Source: Thermophagus xiamenensis (lineage in GTDB: Bacteria; Bacteroidota; Bacteroidia; Bacteroidales; Marinilabiliaceae). Taken from it: DNA of 64,000 nucleotides. Position numbers and translations under genes: made by a program. Positions 18,909 through 27,400 of the stretch are shown piece after piece (position 1 is the stretch's first letter; each line of letters opens with the position of its first letter). The notes under the pieces were generated by a model. It was not told the DNA's origin. It ran no database searches and saw only the letters and a program-made list of their open reading frames with translations. The stretch is from contig NZ_FONA01000019.1 of NCBI RefSeq assembly GCF_900112795.1, positions 1 through 64,000 on the forward strand. The letters are read 5' to 3'.

Positions 18909-21470
18909 ATGGCAGAAGCAGAAGTTAACCTTAAAACTACCGGGCTTAATAAAAAAACCTATAGCTACGACCAAGCCTACCAGGAAGCCCTAAAATATTT
19001 TCAAGGGGATGAATTAGCCGCTCGAGTTTGGGTAAACAAGTATGCGCTTAAGGATTCAGAAGGAAATTTGTATGAACTTACCCCTGATGACATGCATCAC
19101 CGACTGGCAAAGGAAATTGCCCGTATTGAAAAGAAATATCCCAACCCTATGTCGGAAGAAGAAATTTACGACCTATTAAAAGGGTTTAAATATATTGTAC
19201 CTCAAGGCGGGCCTATGGCCGGAATTGGCAACGATTATCAAATAGCCTCTTTGTCCAATTGCTTCGTTATTGGCAATGAAGGGCCCTCCGACTCCTATGG
19301 TGGCATTATGAAAATTGACCAGGAGCAAGTACAACTTATGAAACGTAGAGGTGGTGTAGGCCATGACCTCTCTTATATTCGCCCCAAAGGATCACCGGTA
19401 AAAAATTCAGCACTCACTTCTACCGGACTGGTTCCTTTTATGGAACGATTTTCAAATTCCACACGCGAGGTAGCACAAGACGGACGACGTGGTGCATTAA
19501 TGCTGAGCGTCTCCATTAAACACCCTGATTCCGAGAAATTCATCGACGCCAAACTGGAACAGGGGAAAGTTACCGGTGCCAATGTTTCTGTGAAAATTGA
19601 TGATGAATTCATGAATGCTGTCGTCAATGGTACTGACTATCAACAACAATACCCTATCGACAGCTCCAACCCCAAAATGACTAAAACCATCAATGCCAGA
19701 GAACTGTGGAACAAAATTGTACATAACGCTTGGAAGTCTGCTGAACCGGGAATTCTCTTTTGGGACACGATCATTAGGGAATCCGTACCCGACTGTTATG
19801 CCGATTTGGGTTACCGGACCGTGAGCACCAACCCTTGCGGTGAAATACCTCTTTGTCCGTATGACAGCTGTCGGTTGCTTGCCATAAACCTGTACTCTTA
19901 TGTCAAGAATCCCTTCACCGACAAGGCAGCCTTTGACTTCGACCTGTTTAAACAACATGCCGCTTATGCACAACGAATAATGGATGACATCATCGATCTT
20001 GAATTGGAAAAAATTGATGCCATCATAGGCAAAATCAACGCCGATCCGGAAGATGAAGAAATTAAACGCGTCGAAAAAAATCTTTGGCTCAACATCCGAA
20101 AAAAAGCTGTAGAAGGACGTCGAACAGGTATAGGCATTACAGGCGAAGGTGATATGCTTGCCGCTTTGAACCTCAGATATGGAAGCGACATTGCCATCGA
20201 TTTTGCTGTTGAGGTACACAAAACTCTGGCACTGGCAGCCTACAATTCATCCGTTAACCTGGCCAAAGAACGCGGACCATTCCCCATCTACAACAGTGAA
20301 AAAGAAAAAAACAATCCTTTCATTCTTCGACTAGCAGAGGCCGACCCCGAGATGTACAAAAGAATGAGAAAATACGGTCGAAGAAACATCGCGCTTCTAA
20401 CCATTGCGCCCACCGGCACCACAAGCCTGATGACTCAAACCACCAGTGGTATCGAACCCGTATTCCTACCTGTATATAAACGTCGGCGTAAAGTTAATCC
20501 TAACGATCCCGACGTACGTGTCGATTTTGTTGACGAAGTTGGCGATAGCTGGGAAGAGTATATCGTTTTCCATCACAAGTTTGTTAATTGGATGCAGGCC
20601 AACAATATCGAAACCACAAAAAAATATACACAGGAAGAAATCGATAAGCTGATTGAAAAATCGCCCTACTACAAAGCCACATCCAATGATGTTGACTGGC
20701 TGAGCAAAGTCCGGATGCAGGGAAAAATACAAAAATGGGTTGACCATTCGATTAGTGTTACCATTAATCTGCCATCATCAGTATCGGAAGAATTGGTTGG
20801 AAAACTTTATGTTGAAGCATGGAAAAGTGGGTGTAAAGGTGTTACCGTTTACCGTGACGGATCCCGCGCCGGGGTACTATTAAATAATAAGGATAAGAAA
20901 AATGAAGAGACCACTTCAAAGTTCCCCAAAAAAAGGCCGGAAGTGTTGGTTGCCGACGTGGTTCGTTTCCAAAATAACAAAGAAAAATGGATCGCTTTTG
21001 TAGGACTAATAGACGGAAAACCTTATGAAATTTTCACCGGCCTGGCCGATGATGAAGATGGCATTTTACTCCCCAAATCGGTGCAAAAAGGATTCATAAT
21101 TAAAAGCCGCGAAAGCGATGGTTCTTCACGATACGACTTCCAATATGTCAATAAAAGAGGCTACAAAACCACCATCGAAGGATTATCTTATAAATTCAAT
21201 AAAGAATACTGGAACTACGCCAAATTAATTTCCGGTGTGTTAAGACATGGAATGCCGATTGAAGATGTTTTGCATCTGGTACAAGGTCTCCAGCTTGACA
21301 ACGAAAATATTAACAACTGGAAAAACGGCGTAGAACGAGCCCTTAAGAAGTATGTGCCCAACGGAACCGCCGTAAAAAAAGGGCATTGCGATAATTGTGG
21401 TTCTGATGAGTTGATTTATCAGGAAGGCTGTTTAATTTGTAAAAGCTGCGGATCTTCCAAATGCGGTTAA
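18909..21470 (+). CDS. nrdJ: Adenosylcobalamin-dependent (class II) ribonucleotide reductase
   Basis: Reduces ribonucleotides to deoxyribonucleotides using a radical made from adenosylcobalamin, so it works with or without oxygen. It has 853 residues. The active-site signatures are ASLSNCFVIG (first redox Cys), STNPCGEIPL (radical Cys and Asn/Glu) and the phosphate loop TIAPTGTTSLM. The C-terminus ends in a Cys-rich tail (CDNCGSDEL, then CKSCGSSKCG) that serves as a zinc ribbon and reducing thiol shuttle. The gene is monocistronic and preceded by a long spacer. Its presence implies B12 synthesis or uptake. Confidence 0.96.
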   Translation: MAEAEVNLKTTGLNKKTYSYDQAYQEALKYFQGDELAARVWVNKYALKDSEGNLYELTPDDMHHRLAKEIARIEKKYPNPMSEEEIYDLLKGFKYIVPQGGPMAGIGNDYQIASLSNCFVIGNEGPSDSYGGIMKIDQEQVQLMKRRGGVGHDLSYIRPKGSPVKNSALTSTGLVPFMERFSNSTREVAQDGRRGALMLSVSIKHPDSEKFIDAKLEQGKVTGANVSVKIDDEFMNAVVNGTDYQQQYPIDSSNPKMTKTINARELWNKIVHNAWKSAEPGILFWDTIIRESVPDCYADLGYRTVSTNPCGEIPLCPYDSCRLLAINLYSYVKNPFTDKAAFDFDLFKQHAAYAQRIMDDIIDLELEKIDAIIGKINADPEDEEIKRVEKNLWLNIRKKAVEGRRTGIGITGEGDMLAALNLRYGSDIAIDFAVEVHKTLALAAYNSSVNLAKERGPFPIYNSEKEKNNPFILRLAEADPEMYKRMRKYGRRNIALLTIAPTGTTSLMTQTTSGIEPVFLPVYKRRRKVNPNDPDVRVDFVDEVGDSWEEYIVFHHKFVNWMQANNIETTKKYTQEEIDKLIEKSPYYKATSNDVDWLSKVRMQGKIQKWVDHSISVTINLPSSVSEELVGKLYVEAWKSGCKGVTVYRDGSRAGVLLNNKDKKNEETTSKFPKKRPEVLVADVVRFQNNKEKWIAFVGLIDGKPYEIFTGLADDEDGILLPKSVQKGFIIKSRESDGSSRYDFQYVNKRGYKTTIEGLSYKFNKEYWNYAKLISGVLRHGMPIEDVLHLVQGLQLDNENINNWKNGVERALKKYVPNGTAVKKGHCDNCGSDELIYQEGCLICKSCGSSKCG

Positions 21471-21477
21471 GCTGGTT

Positions 21478-21503
21478 GTTTTATCCGTTTTATTCGATAA
21501 AAC
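21478..21503 (+). terminator. Possible weak terminator after nrdJ
   Basis: An 8-bp inverted repeat GTTTTATC/GATAAAAC just after the stop codon, with no good T tract behind it. Confidence 0.3.
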
Positions 21504-21517
21504 CATAGTTGTTTTAC

Positions 21518-21525
21518 TATCTTTG
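21518..21525 (+). promoter_or_regulatory. Promoter -7 element for gltX
   Basis: Perfect TATCTTTG, 31 bases before the gltX ATG. No clear -33 TTG at a good distance. Confidence 0.5.
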
Positions 21526-21556
21526 TCGGGAATTTATAAAATAAATTTAGGGAAAA

Positions 21557-23104
21557 ATGAGCTTAACGCATTCGGTTCGTGTTCGCTTTGCCCCCAGTCC
21601 TACCGGACCGCTTCATATGGGTGGCGTAAGAACAGCCTTATTCAATTATCTGTTTGCCAGAAAACACAATGGTACATTTATTCTTCGCATCGAAGATACC
21701 GACCAAACCAGATATGTTAAAGGTGCCGAAGATTATATTATCAACGCATTAGACTGGTGTGGTTTGGAATTTGACGAAGGACCGGAACAGGGTGGTGATT
21801 TTGGTCCATACCGGCAAAGCGAACGAAAAAGCATTTATAAAAAATATGCTGATCAGCTGGTAGAGGCAGGGCATGCCTATTATGCTTTCGACACCCCCGA
21901 AGAACTGGATGCGGCAAGAAAAGAGGCCGAGGCTAAAGGACAAACATTTGCCTATAATGCCCACACAAGGCTCTCTATGAAAAACTCCCTTTCATTACCC
22001 GACAAAGAGGTTGAACAACTATTAAAAAATAATGCATCTTATGTCATTCGCTTTAAAATGCCTGACGATGCCATTGTTGTTGAAGAGGATGATATGATTC
22101 GCGGGAAGGTATCCTTCCGAACCAACGAGCTCGATGACAAGGTCCTTTTCAAAGCCGATGGAATGCCAACCTATCATTTGGCTAATGTGGTGGATGACCA
22201 TCTGATGCAAATATCTCATGTCATCAGGGGTGAAGAATGGCTCCCTTCTTTACCCCTGCATGTTCTTCTTTATCGGGCTTTTGGCTGGGTAAAACCGACA
22301 TTTGCTCACCTTCCGCTCATATTGAAACCTCATGGCAAAGGAAAACTCAGCAAACGTGATGGTGATAAACTGGGGTTTCCTGTATTCCCGCTTCAATGGA
22401 CTGACCCTGATACAGGTGAAGTTTCTGCCGGATACAGAGAAGATGGTTACTTCCCGGAAGCATTTCTTAACATGCTGGCATTTTTGGGATGGAACCCCGG
22501 TACCGAACAGGAAATTTTTACCCCCCAACAGTTGATTGAGGCTTTTTCTTTCGACCGCGTAAATAAAGCCGGAGCAAGGTTCGACCCCGAAAAGGCCAAA
22601 TGGTTCAATCACCAATACCTTATCCGAAAATCTGATGAAGAACTTGTAAATCTTTTTATTCCCATTTTGAAGGATAAAGGCATTACCCCGCCTGCCACCG
22701 ATGAATTGTCACGAATTATTGCTCTGGTTAAAGAAAGAGTAACCTTTGTGAATGAATTATGGGACCAAACAGCATTTTTCTTTTCTGCCCCGCAGACCTA
22801 TGATCCCAAAGTGGTGAAAAAAAGATGGAAGGGTGAAGTTCCTGCTTTTCTACAATCGCTTGCTGATGAATTTGATAGTTTTAAGGATGCGTGGAATGCT
22901 GCAACCATTAAAGAAAAAGTTTCTCAACGGATTCAGGAAAAAAAGATGAATTTTGGGGCTGTAATGAATAGTCTTAGACTAGCACTTGTTGGAGGAAGTT
23001 TTGGTCCGGATCTTTTTTCTATCATTGAAATACTTGGAAGAGAGGAAGTGTCTAAGCGTATTCGACAAGCCATCCGGATATTGAATGCGCAAACAATGTT
23101 ATGA
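21557..23104 (+). CDS. gltX: Glutamyl-tRNA synthetase
   Basis: Class I synthetase that charges tRNA-Glu. The HIGH-type motif appears as PTGPLHMGGVRTALF near residues 15-27 and the KMSKS loop as KLSKRDG near residue 260. The 515-residue length is normal. A separate glnS is present at 32250, so this enzyme need not charge tRNA-Gln. Its stop codon overlaps the start of the Nudix gene by four bases, indicating coupled translation. Confidence 0.97.
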   Translation: MSLTHSVRVRFAPSPTGPLHMGGVRTALFNYLFARKHNGTFILRIEDTDQTRYVKGAEDYIINALDWCGLEFDEGPEQGGDFGPYRQSERKSIYKKYADQLVEAGHAYYAFDTPEELDAARKEAEAKGQTFAYNAHTRLSMKNSLSLPDKEVEQLLKNNASYVIRFKMPDDAIVVEEDDMIRGKVSFRTNELDDKVLFKADGMPTYHLANVVDDHLMQISHVIRGEEWLPSLPLHVLLYRAFGWVKPTFAHLPLILKPHGKGKLSKRDGDKLGFPVFPLQWTDPDTGEVSAGYREDGYFPEAFLNMLAFLGWNPGTEQEIFTPQQLIEAFSFDRVNKAGARFDPEKAKWFNHQYLIRKSDEELVNLFIPILKDKGITPPATDELSRIIALVKERVTFVNELWDQTAFFFSAPQTYDPKVVKKRWKGEVPAFLQSLADEFDSFKDAWNAATIKEKVSQRIQEKKMNFGAVMNSLRLALVGGSFGPDLFSIIEILGREEVSKRIRQAIRILNAQTML

Positions 23105-23718
23105 TAAATCTTATTAAGCTTAAAGAAATTTTAAACACCCCTTTACCGGGCGTTAATGCACACCGCCTTATGGCCCCGTCATCAAGGCAAATGGAGCTTA
23201 ATAACGTGTCACAACACTCCCCTAAAATGAGTAGTGTCCTTCTTTTGCTTTACCAAAAGCAAAATATCTGGTACATTCCTTTTATTCAACGCCCAATATA
23301 CAATGGGTTTCATAGCGGACAAGTCAGTTTACCCGGAGGTAAAAACGAAAAAGGTGACTCCAGTCATCTTTTCACCGCTCTTCGTGAAACCCGTGAAGAA
23401 ATTGGTGTTAACCCTGAGAATATTAACATTATTGGCAACCTTACCCCATTATATATCCCCAAAAGTAATTATAATGTTTTTCCCTTCGTGGGAACACTCG
23501 ACACCCCGCCCCATTTTGTTGCCGACCCCAAAGAAGTGGATGATATCATTGAAGTACCTCTAAATAACTTCTTAAATCATCAATCTGTAAAAACCTTTAC
23601 TTACAAAAGAGGGAACCACACTTTTTCAGCACCATATTACGATGCCCATGGAAAAAAAATTTGGGGAGCTACTGCAATGATTATTAGAGAATTTATCGAA
23701 CTTATCAAAAAAATATGA
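23101..23718 (+). CDS. Nudix hydrolase, CoA pyrophosphatase type
   Basis: A 205-residue Nudix enzyme. The box LPGGKNEKGDSS followed by TALRETREEIG has the spacing and extra features of the CoA-diphosphatase subgroup (NudL-like), which cleaves CoA and its derivatives to 3',5'-ADP and phosphopantetheine. The first 40 residues (MAPSSR motif region) fit the same group. Substrate is inferred from the family. It is coupled to gltX by a four-base overlap and converges on mltF with a ten-base gap. Confidence 0.82.
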   Translation: MINLIKLKEILNTPLPGVNAHRLMAPSSRQMELNNVSQHSPKMSSVLLLLYQKQNIWYIPFIQRPIYNGFHSGQVSLPGGKNEKGDSSHLFTALRETREEIGVNPENINIIGNLTPLYIPKSNYNVFPFVGTLDTPPHFVADPKEVDDIIEVPLNNFLNHQSVKTFTYKRGNHTFSAPYYDAHGKKIWGATAMIIREFIELIKKI

Positions 23719-23728
23719 TAGTGCCCAT

Positions 23729-25156
23729 TTATTGCATTACATTTTTATAATGGTCATAACGCTCCAGTATTTCGGTTACGTAATGATAGGGTTCCTCACC
23801 CCTGCAATAACCGTATTTCACCACCGGATCATTATAATATTTGGGTTCCGATTTATGAAGCAGGTAATAATCGACATTATCTTCCCATTTTTGAGGGTCT
23901 TTACCATATTTTTCAGCCAGCTTCATGGCATCAAAAACATGGCCTATTCCAACATTATAAGAAGCCAATACAAACTTTATCCGCTCCTGAGGATCAGGAA
24001 CTCGGTTTTTCAATCGTTCATCCAACCAACGTAAAAATTCAACACCGGCACGTATATTTTCTCGGGGATTTTCAACATTCGACACACCGAAATAATTGGC
24101 CGTTTCCGGCATCAGCTGCATCAATCCTCTGGCTCCAGCCCAGCTCTCTGCACTGGGCAAAAAACGTGATTCCTGATAGATAATGGACGCTATCAATCGC
24201 CAATCCCAGTCAAACTTCCTACTCTCCTCCTTTATGATATTGTCATAATCGGATACCTGTCCCCCTTTGATGGAATGAAAACCCTCATCCACCAAATGCA
24301 TGGACCTTTTATTTAGAAAATACTTCTGGTAAATCCGTGTATACCGTGCCGTCTTTTTAAAGCCTATCAACCAATTATTAATTACGCTCAACAAATCATA
24401 AGAATTGCTACGCACAGCCCACGACATCTTCTGAGGAAAACTGATGGGTGTTTCCACATCTAAATTGGGATAATAATTCAGATTTACACGTGCCAAATTT
24501 TCATCACATACCGTATATTCGATTTCTCCCGAAGCTACGAGACCTATCAGCTGTTCCACCTCATAATCAGCTATCTCTACAATATTTATACTATCACCAA
24601 TCTCTTGCGAAAGATTTCTTAACCTCTTAACATATGCCGATTCTTTTTGCACATAAACGGTTTTGCCTGCTAAATCCAGTTGATTTCTTATTAACGGTCG
24701 GTTACCATCTTTAGAACCTTTCTCTTTATCCAGAGAATATTTTCGCTGCACTAAAACCTGTCTACTGTAACTATGTGGCTCGGTAAATGCAATTCCCTCT
24801 TGTCGATTTAAAAAGGCCGCCAAATTACTGGCAATAATGTCGACCTTCCCCGATCGCAGATCTGAAAAATTGGTACTCAAGTCATTATTTACAGATATAT
24901 CTAACTTAAGGCCGGTATAATTGGCAAACTCCTGTAAAAGTTCCAACTGATACCCCATAGGTTTCCCTTTATATACAAAATAGTTGGTAGAGTTGTAATT
25001 GGTAACAACCCTAACCAAACCTTCCGCTTTGATTTCATTAAGATCTCTTTGTACCAATGGGATAGAAACCTCCTCTTCGGCTCCCTGTTTTTGCGTAAAA
25101 CAACCCGTAAAACAAAATAACAATACCAATATTATCAGCGTAGAAATCTTTCCCAT
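23729..25156 (-). CDS. mltF: Membrane-bound lytic transglycosylase F
   Basis: Lipoprotein that cuts peptidoglycan glycan strands non-hydrolytically in the periplasm. The lipobox FTGC places the lipidated Cys at residue 19. Residues about 45-270 form a bacterial solute-binding-protein type 3 domain that acts as a regulatory module in MltF. The SLT domain follows: ESRFLPSAESW contains the catalytic Glu and GARGLMQLMPETA is the second SLT motif. The 475 residues match the family. Confidence 0.93.
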   Translation of the reverse strand: MGKISTLIILVLLFCFTGCFTQKQGAEEEVSIPLVQRDLNEIKAEGLVRVVTNYNSTNYFVYKGKPMGYQLELLQEFANYTGLKLDISVNNDLSTNFSDLRSGKVDIIASNLAAFLNRQEGIAFTEPHSYSRQVLVQRKYSLDKEKGSKDGNRPLIRNQLDLAGKTVYVQKESAYVKRLRNLSQEIGDSINIVEIADYEVEQLIGLVASGEIEYTVCDENLARVNLNYYPNLDVETPISFPQKMSWAVRSNSYDLLSVINNWLIGFKKTARYTRIYQKYFLNKRSMHLVDEGFHSIKGGQVSDYDNIIKEESRKFDWDWRLIASIIYQESRFLPSAESWAGARGLMQLMPETANYFGVSNVENPRENIRAGVEFLRWLDERLKNRVPDPQERIKFVLASYNVGIGHVFDAMKLAEKYGKDPQKWEDNVDYYLLHKSEPKYYNDPVVKYGYCRGEEPYHYVTEILERYDHYKNVMQ

Positions 25157-25271
25157 AAATTTTTTTTCAGTGCCCTATATCAATTTTTATGCCTGAGTGT
25201 AATATTTTAGATTACATGCATAACATGATAAGTAAAGATATCATTTTATTGATTGACAGACAAAATCAATT

Positions 25272-27308
25272 TTAATCATAGAAGTTCCATGAGACACCAA
25301 AGCGCAGTCCTTTGGGGTTTATGGGATAGCCGATGGTATAGAAATAATCGTTTTCGGGCCAACCCTGATTGACGTGACTATATTTGACAAAAATATTGGC
25401 CCGCTTAAGATGAAAATTAGCAAATGGATCTACTACAGGATAGTTCCCTATTTCACGTTCCCGTTGAATAAAAAACTGTCCCGTGGCAGGCATATAGTCC
25501 GGTGCATAATAGGAAGTATGATAACGGACATCAAACCCGATCTGAAAAAACAAAACTCCAAACAAGATGTTTTCATAATAATTGGAGCTAAATAATGCAA
25601 CATTGGGCAAAGGCATCACCTTATCATTTGAAGTCACCTGATAAGCTATTTCATTTCGGCTATGCAAATTCCACAATTCAAAATGCTTTTTAAGTTTTAA
25701 TTGAACGAGATTTAACACCTCATTGGTTTGCTCGGGCATAGCCTCCTGGTTCCAATATATAAAATCATTAATCAGGCGCACTTCACCTGTCAGCTGCAAT
25801 CGTCGGGTAGGAATATTTATACCTCCTCTTATCCTTACAGTTTTTTCGGGATCAAAATTGTTATTCCATTCAAAATGATTAGAATAATATTTTTCTGTAA
25901 AAAAATCGGGCGAAGAAATTGAAATGCTTCCTCTGGCAAATAGTCCTGCTGTATCTCTTCCAACCCGAAACCGGCTATCGAAGCCACCCGATATTTCACT
26001 ATCTCCAGCTTTATGACCCTGGAACCAAACCCTTAAACCCATGTTATAAAAGAAATTTTCTCCCTGAGTTTTAAAAAGTTGTCCTCCAATAGCGGTAGCC
26101 GTTCGCTGCTCACTTTGTTGATGATAAATCACCTCTTCCGTATCTTCATCTATCTCGGATGGCGCAGGCCAGCGCAGATTTTCAGATTCATTGAGCAAAT
26201 AAACCCGCATCCCAAAGTGCAAAAAGGGATTGGCTTCTTCATTAAACTGTAGCTGTACAATATTTCTTATGGTTGTAGAATAGACCGAGTCATTGGTACT
26301 ACTGTCATCAATATAATTGTTGGAATAAAAACTTGCATCATCCTCATCATCCGAAAGATAAAGACTCAAATCATCAATATGATAAGTGCGTCGATATCTA
26401 TCATATTCAAAAGTATGCCCTAAAGTAGCCAGGGGAACTTTCTCTTTGACCGAATCATTACGTGTAAGAGTTATTTCACCAAAGCTAAATTTTTGATTCA
26501 CGAAAAGTTTATAATTATCAATTCGCGATGTGGCATCCATAAAAATAACCGGTATATTTTCCGGCTGCCCATATTCATCATAAATTCCCGGATCAAAGAT
26601 GGCCTCATCATCTAACAAACCGCCATTTTCATATTGATCAGTTTTACCATAAAAAAACGAGCCATGAATTGAATATTTTTTGCCCGAATAAGATGAAAAA
26701 AAACGGAACTTGCGATTCTCTGTAGATTGCGCCTGATATTTTCCAACTGATGAAATTAGTCGGTAATTAAATCCAACATTCCAAAAGGGATTTATATTTT
26801 GTGTAAATAGCACCCCAACATTTTCTTCGCTCCTTCTTTTTGGTCCATTATATTGATAATAAAGGTTGGTGTAGGGAGTCCTCGTATTGTAGTATATCCA
26901 TTCCTGAGGTTTTGTGAGCCAGTAATCTAAGTTTCCGGAAAAAAGAAAAGTATGTTCAACGGGCAAATCTTCTACCAGCATGGATTTGGCAGGTGCCCCT
27001 AAATTGCCGGTGGTAACATTAACTATGGACCGACGATAAATGGGATTGTATACCTGAAAACCGGTATATAAGGTATCAACAGCAACAGTATCGGACCGAC
27101 TATAGTCATCAACCAATCGCCAGTTTTTAACCTCTCGTGGAATAACAGGTTGTTGAGAACCGCCTTCAGGATCATCGGCTCCATCGCCTTGAAATGAACC
27201 TTGCTGGCTTCGGATATCCCCCTGGGAACCATCCAGTTGTCGCAATTGACCGATTGCCAGACCCGAAAATACCAGCAAAAAAATATTTATCAACACTAAT
27301 TTTTTCAT
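25272..27308 (-). CDS. Putative porin, outer-membrane beta-barrel
   Basis: A 678-residue protein of the Bacteroidota putative porin family. The signal peptide (MKKLVLINIFLLVFSGLAIG) is followed by a Gln/Gly/Asp-rich stretch. The rest is long alternating strands rich in Tyr, Phe and Asn, ending in the barrel-like SWNFYD. I chose the ATG at 27308. The frame is open to an earlier ATG at 27359, but that would run over the promoter at 27315-27343. Substrate unknown. It is divergent from fkp, with about 90 bases between the start codons. Confidence 0.78.
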   Translation of the reverse strand: MKKLVLINIFLLVFSGLAIGQLRQLDGSQGDIRSQQGSFQGDGADDPEGGSQQPVIPREVKNWRLVDDYSRSDTVAVDTLYTGFQVYNPIYRRSIVNVTTGNLGAPAKSMLVEDLPVEHTFLFSGNLDYWLTKPQEWIYYNTRTPYTNLYYQYNGPKRRSEENVGVLFTQNINPFWNVGFNYRLISSVGKYQAQSTENRKFRFFSSYSGKKYSIHGSFFYGKTDQYENGGLLDDEAIFDPGIYDEYGQPENIPVIFMDATSRIDNYKLFVNQKFSFGEITLTRNDSVKEKVPLATLGHTFEYDRYRRTYHIDDLSLYLSDDEDDASFYSNNYIDDSSTNDSVYSTTIRNIVQLQFNEEANPFLHFGMRVYLLNESENLRWPAPSEIDEDTEEVIYHQQSEQRTATAIGGQLFKTQGENFFYNMGLRVWFQGHKAGDSEISGGFDSRFRVGRDTAGLFARGSISISSPDFFTEKYYSNHFEWNNNFDPEKTVRIRGGINIPTRRLQLTGEVRLINDFIYWNQEAMPEQTNEVLNLVQLKLKKHFELWNLHSRNEIAYQVTSNDKVMPLPNVALFSSNYYENILFGVLFFQIGFDVRYHTSYYAPDYMPATGQFFIQREREIGNYPVVDPFANFHLKRANIFVKYSHVNQGWPENDYFYTIGYPINPKGLRFGVSWNFYD

Positions 27309-27314
27309 CCTGCG

Positions 27315-27343
27315 CAAAGATATCGAAAAATAAAAAGGTACAA
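27315..27343 (-). promoter_or_regulatory. Porin promoter giving a near-leaderless mRNA
   Basis: On the minus strand TTG (27341-27343), an 18-base spacer and TATCTTTG (27315-27322). Only six bases separate the box from the ATG at 27308. Confidence 0.6.
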
Positions 27344-27362
27344 TACTTAAAAAAAACAACTT

Positions 27363-27370
27363 TATTTTTG
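27363..27370 (+). promoter_or_regulatory. Promoter -7 element for fkp
   Basis: TATTTTTG fits the consensus and lies 30 bases before the fkp ATG. No clear TTG in the expected -33 window. Confidence 0.45.
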
Positions 27371-27400
27371 TAAGTCAAACTACGTTAAATTTCTTTTACT

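Noticed and set aside
19497-20219. 240-codon minus-strand ORF inside nrdJ
   Set aside because: Antisense shadow of a clear class II reductase gene.
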